A stretch of DNA of 64,000 bases from Azospirillum brasilense (GTDB lineage Bacteria > Pseudomonadota > Alphaproteobacteria > Azospirillales > Azospirillaceae): NCBI RefSeq assembly GCF_007827815.1, contig NZ_VITH01000003.1, positions 310,001 through 374,000 of the forward strand, given 5' to 3'. The notes under the pieces are model-generated. The model was not told where the DNA came from, ran no database searches, and worked only from the letters and a program-made list of their open reading frames with translations. Position numbers and translations under genes: made by a program. This document shows positions 53,104 through 61,700 of this stretch, one piece after another. Position 1 is the stretch's first letter. Each line of letters starts with the position of its first letter.

Positions 53104-53699
53104 GCGGGCAATCGCTCCATAGCCGGGCATGGAGCGGTAACCCGCGCCGTTGAAGCCCTGGCCCGCGCTCCTGGAGCCTTTGCCCGCCGCTATGGAGCGA
53201 CAGCCCGCGCTTCATCGCCGAATCGGAATCCTGGAGCGGCAACCCGCAGCCCTGGAGCGATAGCCCGCGCCCTTGGAGTCGGACGCATGGAGCGACAGGC
53301 CGCGGCTGGAGCGCCGGAGTATGGAGCAACAGCCCGCGGTTCGGCGGATGATCCTCCGTCCGCTATGGAGCGATATCCCGCGGGTATGGAGCGACAGCCC
53401 GCGCCCCGCCCTCTGCACCCGCCCCTGGGTGGGAAGCCGGCGGCGAGCAAAGGATGGAGCTTTTGCTCGCGCTTCGCCGCTCCTCCCCCTGGAGTTCCGA
53501 CTCGCGGGGAGACTCGCGGCCCTGGAGCGATAGCCCGCGCCTCGCTCCGCGCCATGGCCCCTGCCGGGGCTGAGCGATTCGCACCGGGGGACGGAGTCGC
53601 GGACAGAGTCGAAGGATGTCAACGCCATGCCGGGAAAGCGCGGGCTGTCGCTCCATACCCGCGGGCTATCGCTCCATAGGCGCGGGCAAAGGCTCCATA
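53104..53699. other. Candidate replication origin: array of ~15 iterons
   Basis: About 15 copies of TATGGAGCGAYAGCCCGCG or degraded versions occur. Plus-strand copies are near 53129, 53171, 53191, 53231, 53251, 53287, 53320, 53363, 53384, 53453 and 53521. Inverted copies are near 53104, 53639, 53661 and 53681. The best copies (53191, 53363, 53384, 53521, 53661) are almost identical. The spacing is irregular, often 20-40 bases. The array lies directly before the initiator gene, the usual place for Rep binding sites that control initiation and copy number. No clear DnaA box or AT-rich unwinding block was found. Confidence 0.85.
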
Positions 53700-53780
53700 C
53701 CGAAGGAGGTCGCCCATCACGAAGCGGTTGTCAGCGAGCGCCTCCCGCCGCATGGTCATAGCCGGGCAAGGAGGGATTGG

Positions 53781-55013
53781 ATGAGCAAGATCGCGACACC
53801 CGGCGCGCTGCAACTGGTTCTGTTCGAGCTGGAGGACCGCTCCCAGTCGCACCTGATCGCGCTGTACGATCTGGCGCCGCGCTACGTCTTCGCCTCGCGC
53901 GACGGCGGGCGGTCCGCGGAAACCGCGCCGGCGAAGGGCAACTTCGTCGCGTCGATCAAGCGCGAGTTCACCTATCACGGCAGCACCTTCCACCTGACCA
54001 TCCAGCCCGCCCGTCTGACCAAGATGGTCAACCGCGACCAGATCAGCCGCGATGACGGAGCCGCCCAGGCCGACGGCCAGACCGAGATCGAGTATGAGGT
54101 CTTCCCCGCCGAGCGCGAGCAGGTGGTGGAGCATGTGGTGCGTCGCCTCGCCATGGACCGCTCGCGCCTGTCGCTGGGTGGCGAGAACCGCGACAAGGTT
54201 CAGATGCGCTTCACCCTCTACGAGATCCAGCGCGAGCTGAAGGCGGTCGGCCACACCCTGTCGATCCGCGACATCCGCGAATCGCTGACCATCCTGGCGC
54301 GCTCGCGCATCATCATCGGCAAGCCGGCTGAGGGAGTGAAGAAGGGGCGCGGGGCCAACCTGCTGGAATCCACGGCCTTCCCGGTGCTGGCCATCCGCTC
54401 CCGCCCGGACCTGATCGGTGACGAGGGGGGCGACGAGGAGACCCACCTGCAGTTCAACCCGCTGGTTTCTTCGGCCATCCGGAACCTGGAGTTCAAGCCG
54501 GTCAGCTACCAATGGCTGATGCGGCTGAAAAGCCCGGTGTCCCGCTGGCTCTACAACCGTCTGAGCGCCGAGTACGACTATTCGGGAGCGGAGGCGCCGG
54601 GCGATCTGGGCGCCAGGGCGATGACCCTGTCGGCGGACGAGATCATCAAGAACAGCGGCATGAATGTGTGGAGCCGCCGCCGCGACACGCTGCGCGCGGT
54701 GACCTCGGCGGTGGACGCCCTGGTCGAGGAAGGCATCCTGACCAGCGCGGAGAAGCTCTACGACAAGGTGGGCGCCCGCATCGAGGGGATCACCTACGTG
54801 ATGCTGCCCAGCGCCAAGTTCCTGGCCCAGGTGCGCAAGGCGCAGGCGGTGGAGAGCGCCAACGTCGCGGCCATGCGGGCGATCACCGGCGACGACCGTC
54901 GGCCGACCGACTTCGTGCCGGTCACCACCGCTGCGACGGTGGAGACCCGCGCCCGCCGTGCCAAGCGGCTGACCGAGGAGCCGCCGCGCCTGCCGATGGC
55001 CGAGGCCGGCTGA
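53781..55013 (+). CDS. repA: Plasmid replication initiator protein (RPA/RepA type)
   Basis: The 410-residue protein matches the replication initiator protein A type (PF10134-like): FVASIKREFTYHGSTFHLTI, QMRFTLYEIQRELKAVGHTL, SIRDIRESLTILARSRIIIG and FKPVSYQWLMRLKSPVSRWL. Two winged-helix modules are plausible, at about 135-200 and 230-340. A strong ribosome site AAGGAGGG stands before the ATG at 53781. It should bind the iterons just upstream and start replication of this replicon. No parAB partition genes are in the window. It confirms that the region is a chromid or plasmid. Confidence 0.92.
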   Translation: MSKIATPGALQLVLFELEDRSQSHLIALYDLAPRYVFASRDGGRSAETAPAKGNFVASIKREFTYHGSTFHLTIQPARLTKMVNRDQISRDDGAAQADGQTEIEYEVFPAEREQVVEHVVRRLAMDRSRLSLGGENRDKVQMRFTLYEIQRELKAVGHTLSIRDIRESLTILARSRIIIGKPAEGVKKGRGANLLESTAFPVLAIRSRPDLIGDEGGDEETHLQFNPLVSSAIRNLEFKPVSYQWLMRLKSPVSRWLYNRLSAEYDYSGAEAPGDLGARAMTLSADEIIKNSGMNVWSRRRDTLRAVTSAVDALVEEGILTSAEKLYDKVGARIEGITYVMLPSAKFLAQVRKAQAVESANVAAMRAITGDDRRPTDFVPVTTAATVETRARRAKRLTEEPPRLPMAEAG

Positions 55014-55049
55014 AAAGAGCTGGTTAACAAGGGCCCGTCGCGGCCGGGC

Positions 55050-55505
55050 TCAGTCCCGGTCGGCGGCGGCGTTCAGCGAGTCGCGCAGGCGCAGCAGGGC
55101 GTCGCGCAGACCGGCGAGGTCGGGCAGCGGGCAGTTCGCCGCGGCCGCGATGTGCTCGGGCAGCGCCATCGCCCGCTCGCGCAGGTCGGTGCCCTGCGGA
55201 GTCAAATGGATGCGGACCAACCGTTCATCCGCCGGATCGCGCCCGCGGGTGACCAGCCCCTGCCCTTCCATCCGCTTCAGCAGCGGGGTCAGCGTGCCGC
55301 TGTCGAGCATCAGCCGCTCTCCCAGGGCCTTCATGGTCTGGCCGTTCTGTTCCCAGAGGAGGAGCATGACCAGATACTGCGGGTAGGTCAGTTCCAGCGC
55401 TTCCAGCAGCGGGCGGTACACCCGCGTCATCGCCAGATTCGCCGAGTAGAGGGCGAAGCAGGCTTGGTTGGCCAGAAGCAGCGGGTTGTCGTTCTCGGTG
55501 CTCAT
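55050..55505 (-). CDS. ohrR: Organic-hydroperoxide-sensing MarR-type repressor OhrR
   Basis: The 151-residue MarR protein carries the sensing Cys in NQACFALYSANLAM (about residue 16) and the Tyr pair typical of OhrR (VYRPLLEALELTYPQYL). The winged helix is about residues 55-100 (KALGERLMLDSGTLTPLLKR, then DERLVRIHLT). Oxidation of the Cys by organic peroxides releases it from DNA. It lies downstream of ohr on the same strand with a 114-base gap. The start at 55505 gives the family's usual length; the open frame extends to 55595. Confidence 0.92.
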   Translation of the reverse strand: MSTENDNPLLLANQACFALYSANLAMTRVYRPLLEALELTYPQYLVMLLLWEQNGQTMKALGERLMLDSGTLTPLLKRMEGQGLVTRGRDPADERLVRIHLTPQGTDLRERAMALPEHIAAAANCPLPDLAGLRDALLRLRDSLNAAADRD

Positions 55506-55619
55506 CGTTCGGGGGTTCCCAGCCAGGGACGCGTCGCGGGCCTGTTGCGCGCGACCCCATAGCGCATGGGGATATGGCACGCAACACGCCCGCAAGCGAG
55601 AAACCCTGTTATGCGCCCG

Positions 55620-56039
55620 TTACGCGATGACCGTGTTCACCGCGATGTTGCCCTTGGTCGCGTGGCTGTACGGGCAGACCTTGTGGGCGCGGGCCACCAG
55701 ATCCTCGGCCGCCGCCTTGTCCAGACCGGGCAGCGACACGGTGAGGTCCACCGCGAGGCCGAAGCCCTCGCCGTCGTCGCGCGGGCCGATGCCGACCTGG
55801 GCGGTGACGGTGGCGTCCGCCGGAACGGCGATCTTGTCGCGGCCGCCGACGAACTTCATGGCGCCGATGAAGCAGGCCGAATAGCCGGCGGCGAACAGCT
55901 GCTCGGGGTTGGTGGCGCCGCCCTTGCCGCCCAGCTCCTTCGGGGCGGCCAGCGCCACCGACAGCAGGCCGTCGTCGCTCTCCGCCTTGCCGTCACGCCC
56001 GCCGGTCGCCGTGGCCTTGGCCGTGTAGAGGGTCTTCAT
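55620..56039 (-). CDS. ohr: Organic hydroperoxide resistance protein Ohr
   Basis: The 139-residue OsmC/Ohr-family peroxidase has both reactive cysteines: the peroxidatic one in FAAGYSACFIGAM and the resolving one in AHKVCPYSHATKGN. It detoxifies organic hydroperoxides in the cytoplasm using lipoylated proteins as reductant. The start at 56039 matches the family's MKTLYTA beginning. Two perfect ATTGCGCGCAAT palindromes lie about 90-135 bases upstream and are the likely OhrR sites. Confidence 0.95.
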   Translation of the reverse strand: MKTLYTAKATATGGRDGKAESDDGLLSVALAAPKELGGKGGATNPEQLFAAGYSACFIGAMKFVGGRDKIAVPADATVTAQVGIGPRDDGEGFGLAVDLTVSLPGLDKAAAEDLVARAHKVCPYSHATKGNIAVNTVIA

Positions 56040-56126
56040 TGCGTGCACTCCTTGAACAGATGGATCGTTTCGATCAGGGAAGCGGGTTGCCGCTTGTTGT
56101 CGAAAAAGACCATCGCGCAAAATCGA

Positions 56127-56174
56127 ATTGCGCGCAATGTTATTGGTTATGCGCAATCGCATTGCGCGCAATGC
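56127..56174. promoter_or_regulatory. Paired palindromic operators before ohr (probable OhrR sites)
   Basis: ATTGCGCGCAAT occurs at 56127-56138 and at 56161-56172; the second is extended to the perfect 16-base palindrome GCATTGCGCGCAATGC (56159-56174). An extra half-site pair GCGCAAT-CGC-ATTGCGC spans 56151-56167. The sites lie between ohr and the divergent-facing end of the LprI-type gene. Assignment to OhrR rests on position. Confidence 0.65.
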
Positions 56175-56229
56175 ATCTTGGGAATGGCCTCCAGGCACGC
56201 TCTTCGCAGGGACGGGCCGGAGGGCGCCG

Positions 56230-56910
56230 TCAGGGACTGCGCCGGTAGCTCCAGAGGACGCTGCCGTTGTGGCCGCACCAATAGCCGCTGGCGGCGCGGT
56301 TGGGCTCCAGGTCGGGGATGACGACCCCGCCGTCCTTCGCGGCGACCAGGATCAGGCCGCCGCCCTCGGCGTCGGGCGTGCCGACGATCAGCCGCCCCTG
56401 GTCGTCCAGCCGCCCGATGCCGGAGAAATTGCAGATCCAACGCCCCGCCGATGGCTCGGCGCCGCTGACGCTGACGGCGACCGTCCCGTCGCGCAGGGCG
56501 ATGGCGGCGATGCCGATGAAGCCCTCGTGGTCGAAGCGCCCCACATAGCGTCCGATGGGCGACGCGGGTGCGGCCGGATCGTTGCGGAAGGACAGGACCG
56601 CCACGCGCCCGTCATAGGCGCGGCGCAGGCAGGCCGCGTCGGCGCGGCAGGAATCGCGGTCGCGCAGCCACGCCCGCTGGTCGGCCTTCACCGCCGCCCC
56701 GGCCGTGCCCTCCTCCGGGCTGGCGCCGGACAGCTGCTCCAGAGCGGCGCGGTAGGACGCGGCCAGCCGCCCGTCCAGCGCGGAGAGCGCCGGGTCGGCG
56801 CAGATCGCCTTTTCCGTGGGGGTGGCGGCCTTGGAGCAGGGAAAGCCCGCCGCGCCGGCGGCGGTCGGCAAAGCCAGAAGGCCAAGGGCGAGCAGCGTTG
56901 GTCGGAGCAT
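56230..56910 (-). CDS. Secreted protein with LprI-like (DUF1311) N-terminal domain
   Basis: The 226-residue protein has a signal peptide (~1-20, cleavage near AGA-A). A Cys-containing LprI/DUF1311 domain follows: FPCSKAATPTEKAICADPAL, SALDGRLAASYRAAL, VKADQRAWLRDRDSC and ADAACLRRAYDGRV. The C-terminal half (GRYVGRFDHEGFIGIAAIAL, ending GYWCGHNGSVLWSYR) is a separate beta-rich domain I do not recognise. LprI-type domains have been linked to lysozyme inhibition, so an envelope role is likely. It is a single gene, separated from ohr by the operator region. Confidence 0.82.
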   Translation of the reverse strand: MLRPTLLALGLLALPTAAGAAGFPCSKAATPTEKAICADPALSALDGRLAASYRAALEQLSGASPEEGTAGAAVKADQRAWLRDRDSCRADAACLRRAYDGRVAVLSFRNDPAAPASPIGRYVGRFDHEGFIGIAAIALRDGTVAVSVSGAEPSAGRWICNFSGIGRLDDQGRLIVGTPDAEGGGLILVAAKDGGVVIPDLEPNRAASGYWCGHNGSVLWSYRRSP

Positions 56911-57353
56911 GCGGTTTCCCCGTCGACGGTCGGACCCCGACTCTGCCGTGGCGGCGGATCGTGGTCAACCCGTCCTCCGGGGATCGCCCGGTCCGATGTC
57001 TTTCCACCGGGCCGGAGCAGCAGGAGATCCGCGCCTCGCAGCGCTGCGGAAGTCTCCGTCGTCACAGCGCTGCGACCAACTCTTTTAACAGCGCTGCGAA
57101 GACTTGTGTTCTTAAAAGATGATGCGCCGTTTTCTTCCATGTTGTGCGCTGCATCATAGTAATGGAAGCCATGCGTTATCGGCGCGTTGGCTTTCGCGGC
57201 GGCGGTGCCATTATATCCAGGCAGGCAGCACCGCCCCTCCGCCGGCATCGCGCAGGCCCCTTACACGGCCAGCCGCCGACCCCGGCGCCCGAGCGGCTCC
57301 GCCAGAGACATTCCCATCGAACCGCGGCCCCCGATGCCGCCATGAGGACAGCC
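56911..57353. other. Intergenic region with repeated and inverted motifs
   Basis: No long gene is supported here. The stretch holds three CAGCGCTG(CGA) repeats (57038-57099, separate entry). It also has the inverted repeat ATGATGC (57119-57125)/GCATCAT (57151-57157) with a 25-base spacer. A short AT-rich patch near 57105-57120 may be a promoter -10 region. Confidence 0.5.
57038..57099. repeat. Three direct repeats of CAGCGCTGCGA, possible regulator binding sites
   Basis: CAGCGCTG starts at 57039, 57065 and 57089, so the spacing is 26 and 24 bases, between two and two and a half helical turns. Copies two and three share the longer CAGCGCTGCGA; copy one is embedded in the perfect palindrome GCAGCGCTGC. 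They lie between the divergent LprI-type gene (minus, start 56910) and the 56-residue protein gene (plus, start 57354). Confidence 0.55.
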
Positions 57354-57524
57354 ATGAACGCCGATAGCTTTGCCAACCCCCTGTCGTCCACGGAACTGCG
57401 CAACATCCGCCGCCAGGCGGAAGCCCTGCGGGCCGCCTATCTGCGCAGCCTGTTCCGCCGTCTGGTCGCGGCCTTCAGCCGTCCGGGCACCCCGGCCAAC
57501 GGCGGTCTGACCGCCGCCCGCTGA
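57354..57524 (+). CDS. Small basic helical protein, 56 residues, unknown function
   Basis: Starting at ATG 57354 (AGGACAG just before it), the protein has a polar head (MNADSFANPLSSTELRNI), a long amphipathic helix (RRQAEALRAAYLRSLFRRLV) and a short tail ending in TAAR. Small proteins with this R-Q-A-E-x-L-R ... F-R-x-L pattern are common in alphaproteobacteria. A strong rho-independent terminator follows 31 bases after the stop, which supports expression. The in-frame ATG at 57342 is an alternative start. Confidence 0.65.
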   Translation: MNADSFANPLSSTELRNIRRQAEALRAAYLRSLFRRLVAAFSRPGTPANGGLTAAR

Positions 57525-57554
57525 CGCGGCCCCCCACGGCACAGGCCCGCTGCA

Positions 57555-57584
57555 CGCGGCCGGACAGTCCGGCCGCGACTTTTT
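57555..57584 (+). terminator. Rho-independent terminator after the 56-residue protein gene
   Basis: The stem CGCGGCCGG (57555-57563)/CCGGCCGCG (57569-57577) with loop ACAGT is followed by ACTTTTT. The nine-pair GC stem plus T-run is a textbook intrinsic terminator. Confidence 0.85.
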
Positions 57585-57681
57585 CGCGCTCATATGACCA
57601 ATTTTAGCAAGATTCTTTAAGATTTTGCCGTGTATCATTTTCTAATGATACCCGAAATGGTGGTCTGGGGCGGGCGCAAAA

Positions 57682-58749
57682 ATGCAGGTTGTAATCGTCG
57701 ATGACGATCCGTCCACGCTGTTCATCACCAGCGCGGTCATCCGGCGGATCGACGACGCGGAGCCCATCGGCATGGGCAGTCCGCTGGACGCACTGGACTG
57801 GCTGGCCGTCAACACGCCCGACCTGATCCTGATCGACCATGTCATGCCCGATCTCGACGGCATGGTCGTGCTGGAGCGCATCCGCGCCCAGCGGCATCTC
57901 GCCGACGTTCCGGTGGTGATGATCACCGCCGACACGTCGGTGAAGCTGCGGGTGGCCGCCCTTGAAAGCGGCTGCACCGACTTCCTGACCAAGCCCATCG
58001 TCGTGCCGGAACTGCTCGCCCGGGCGCAGAATCTCCTGCGCCTGCGGCTGGGCCAGCGGATGATGCGCGACCAGGCCGCCGTGCTGCGCAGCCGGGTGGA
58101 GGAGGCGACCGCCCAGCTCCGCCAGCAGGCGCAGGAGCTGGTGGCCCGCCTCGCCCGCGCCGCCGAATACCGCGACCCGGAAACCGGCCTGCACATCGAG
58201 CGCATGGCGAGCTACTCGCGCGTCATCGCCGAGAGCCTGGGGATGGACCCCGACGACTGCGCCCGGCTGGCCGAGGCCGCGCCGATGCACGACATCGGCA
58301 AGATCGGCATTCCCGACGCCATCCTGCTGAAGCCCGGCCGGCTGACCGACAGCGAGATGCGGGTGATGCGCGAGCATCCGGCGATCGGCCACGCCGTGCT
58401 CCAGGGAAGCGAACACCCCCTCATCTGCGAGGCCGCGGAGATCGCGCTCGGCCATCACGAGAAGTACGACGGCACCGGCTATCCCAAGGGCCTGCGGGGG
58501 GAGGAGATCCCGCTGGCCTGCCGCATCGTCGCCATCGCCGACGTCTTCGACGCGCTGACCACCGCCCGTCCCTACAAGAAGCCTTGGCCGCTCGACACCG
58601 CGAAGGCCTACATCGTCGAGCACAGCGGCAGCCACTTCGACCCGGTCTGCGTCGACGCCTTCCTGCGCGCCTGGACGTCCATCCTCGCCATTCACGACGC
58701 CCACCCCGACCCGGATTACACCGGGACGGACGGCGCCGCGTTCCGCTAG
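57682..58749 (+). CDS. Response regulator with HD-GYP c-di-GMP phosphodiesterase domain (RpfG-like)
   Basis: The 355-residue protein has an N-terminal receiver (VDDDP at 6-10, phospho-acceptor Asp52 in ILIDHVMPDLDG, Lys in FLTKPI). A helical linker leads to an HD-GYP domain with MHDIGKIGIPD, HHEKYDGTGYPKGL and VFDALTTARPYKKPW. All HD-GYP signature residues are present, so it should hydrolyse c-di-GMP when phosphorylated. The hybrid sensor kinase gene starts 13 bases downstream, so the two are a cognate pair. Confidence 0.94.
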   Translation: MQVVIVDDDPSTLFITSAVIRRIDDAEPIGMGSPLDALDWLAVNTPDLILIDHVMPDLDGMVVLERIRAQRHLADVPVVMITADTSVKLRVAALESGCTDFLTKPIVVPELLARAQNLLRLRLGQRMMRDQAAVLRSRVEEATAQLRQQAQELVARLARAAEYRDPETGLHIERMASYSRVIAESLGMDPDDCARLAEAAPMHDIGKIGIPDAILLKPGRLTDSEMRVMREHPAIGHAVLQGSEHPLICEAAEIALGHHEKYDGTGYPKGLRGEEIPLACRIVAIADVFDALTTARPYKKPWPLDTAKAYIVEHSGSHFDPVCVDAFLRAWTSILAIHDAHPDPDYTGTDGAAFR

Positions 58750-58762
58750 ACGGGAGGACGCG

Positions 58763-61700
58763 ATGCCGGACACCCCCGCTTCCCTACCCCTGCCCGAACA
58801 CGGCCACCGCGCCTACGCGTTCCGATCCAGGGCGCTGGTCTCCGGGGTGTGGATGGCGACGCTCCTGCTGACCGCGGCGGCCTGGACCGCGGCCCTCTAC
58901 CTGACGGAGCGCGATCGGCGCGATGCGCTCCAGCGGGCCGAGCGCGACACCGGCAACCTGGCCCACATCATCGCGGAACAGACCACGCGGGCGATCGCCG
59001 GGACCGACCGCATCCTGTCCTTCATCGGCTACGACCTGTACCGGCTGGGCAGCCAGAGCCCGCTGCTGCGCGACGTGATGCGCAACGCGACGCTGGATTC
59101 GGACCTTCTGCTCCAGCTCGCCTACGCGGACGGCAAGGGCGACCTGATCCAGACCAGCGTGGACAACGCCCCGGCCCGGGTGAATCTGGCCGACCGCGAG
59201 CATTTCCGCGTGCACAAGGAGGGCACGGTCGACGGGCTGTTCATCAGCCGGCCGGTCTTCGGGCGGGCGTCGGGCAAATGGTCGATCCAGCTCAGCCGCA
59301 AGGTCACCGCCCCGGACGGCGGGTTCGGCGGGATGATCGTCGCCTCGCTCGACCCCTTCTACTTCGGGCGCACCTTCGACAACCTGAATGTGGGCCATGA
59401 CGGCGTCATCTCCATCATCGGCCGCGACGGCATCCTGCGCGCGCGCAGCGTCATGGACGACCGCATCATCGGATTGGACCTTGGCAGATCGCCGATCCTG
59501 CAGGAGGCGGAGGAGAAAACACAAGGTTTCCTCCGTTCGGTCAGTCCCGTCGACGGGGTGGCCCGCCTGACCAGTTTCCGGAGCCTTCAGAATTACCCGC
59601 TGATCGTCAGCGCGGGCTTCGGCGAGGCGGAGTTCATGGCCGAAACCTGGGCGCGGCAGCGGGCCTACACCGTCGGGGCGGGCCTGACCACCGCCCTGCT
59701 GTTCCTCATGGCCGCGCTGGTGACGCTGCAGAGCCGGGCCCAGGAACGCGCCCACGCCACTCTGGATGAAGCCGCCCGGCACCTGCGCGCCAGCAAGACG
59801 AAGCTGCGCGACATCGCGGAGACGGCGTCCGACTGGTTCTGGGAGATGGACGCCGACCTGTGCTTCGCCGGCGTGTCGGGAGCTTACGCCGGGTCGATCC
59901 GCGATCCGGAGCTGTACCGTGGCCGGCGCTGCGAGGACATCGCCCTGCGCGAGGCCGGCGACGGCGCCCATTGGGAGGAGCACCGCCACGCACTGGAGGA
60001 CCGGCAACCCTTCCGCGATTTCGAATTCGCGGTTCGCGGACCGGACGGCGACATCCGCATCTGGTCGCTCAGCGGCAAGCCGGTCTTCGACGACCAGGGC
60101 GTCTTCGCCGGCTACCGCGGCTCCGGCTCCGACGTGACGGAGCGGCGGCGGGCGGAGCGCTCCCTGACCGACAGCGAGGGGCGCTACCGCGCCATGTTCG
60201 CCGCGGTCGGCCAGCCCATCGTGGTGACCGACGAGAACGCCGTGATCACCGGCTTCAACCCGGCGGCGGAGGCCCTGTTCGGCTTCCACGAAGGGGAGAT
60301 GATCGGGCGCAACATCAGCGCCCTGATGCCGGACGGCTATGCCGCCAACCACGACCGCCTGTTCCGGGATTACCAGACGAGCGGACGGAACAGCCCGAGC
60401 GGCATGATCCGCGAGGTGCCGGTGCAGCGCGCCGACGGCCGGCTGGTCCCCACCGAGATCGCCCTGTCGAGCTGGCGGGCCGGCGGGCGGGAGCATTTCA
60501 TCGGCGTCTTCCACGACCTGTCCAAGGCCAAGCAGATCGAGGCCGACCTGCGCCGCGCCCGCGACAGCGCCGAACACGCCAACCGGATGAAGAGCGAGTT
60601 CCTGGCGACCATCAGCCACGAGATCCGCACGCCGATGAACGGCGTGCTGGGCACGCTGACGCTGCTGGACGGCGAGGGGCTGGACGCCGAGGAGCGGCGT
60701 CTGGCCGGCGTCGCCCGCCGCTCGGCGGAAAGCCTGCTGCGGCTGCTCGACGACATCCTCGACTTCTCCAAGCTCGAAGCCGGGCGCATCGCCATCGAGG
60801 AGGAGACCTGCGCGCCCGCCGACCTTGCGGAGGCGGTGATGGCGGTGTTCCAACCCTCGGCGGCGGACAAGGGGCTGTCCCTGTCCTGCCACATGCTGCC
60901 CACCGTGCCGGAGGCGGTGGTCACCGACCCGGCCCGTCTGCGGCAGATCCTGTTCAATCTGGTCGGCAACGCGGTGAAGTTCACCAGCGCCGGGCATGTG
61001 GCGGTCCGCGCCCGCCGCGGCGCCGATCTGCCGGATGGGCGTTTCCTGCTGGAGTTCGAGGTGGAGGACAGCGGCATCGGCATCGCCGCGGAATCCCTTC
61101 CGTCGCTGTTCGACCGATTCACCCAGGCCGACAGCTCGATCACCCGCCGTTACGGCGGCACCGGTCTGGGGTTGGCGATCTGCAAGGAGTTGTGCGGGCT
61201 GCTCGGCGGGACGATTTCCGTCACCAGCGCGCCGGGCAAGGGCAGCCTGTTCCAGTTCTCGGTCGCCTGCGCGCCGGGCGATCCGGCGGCGCTGCGCCAC
61301 GCCGCGGAGGCCCCGCCGGCCGCCCCCTTGCCCCCCTTGCGGGTCCTGGCGGTGGACGACAACGCGGTGAACCGGGACATCGTGCGCGGGTTGCTGGTGC
61401 GCGGCGGGCACAGCGTCGTCACCGCCGTGGACGGGGACGAGGCGGTGCGCAGCGTGGAACGGGCGGAGGAGCCCTTCGACGTGGTGCTGATGGACATCCA
61501 GATGCCGGGAATGGACGGGCTGACCGCCACCCGCCTGATCCGCGCCCTGCCGGCGCCGCGCAACGGCGTTCCGGTGATCGCGCTCACCGCCCACGCCTCG
61601 GGCAGTTCGCTTCCCGAATGCATGGCGGCGGGGATGAACGGGTTCGTGCCGAAGCCCTTGCGCCCGGCGGCGCTCGACGCGGCGATCCGTGCGGTGGTCG

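Noticed and set aside
53104..53699. CRISPR array
   Set aside because: Repeats are short, degenerate, in both orientations and irregularly spaced, and lie beside a Rep gene, so they are iterons.
57144..57353. N-terminal extension of the 56-residue protein to a GTG at 57144
   Set aside because: The extension is Pro/Arg-rich shadow sequence and crosses the inverted repeat region; the ATG at 57354 has a better upstream site.
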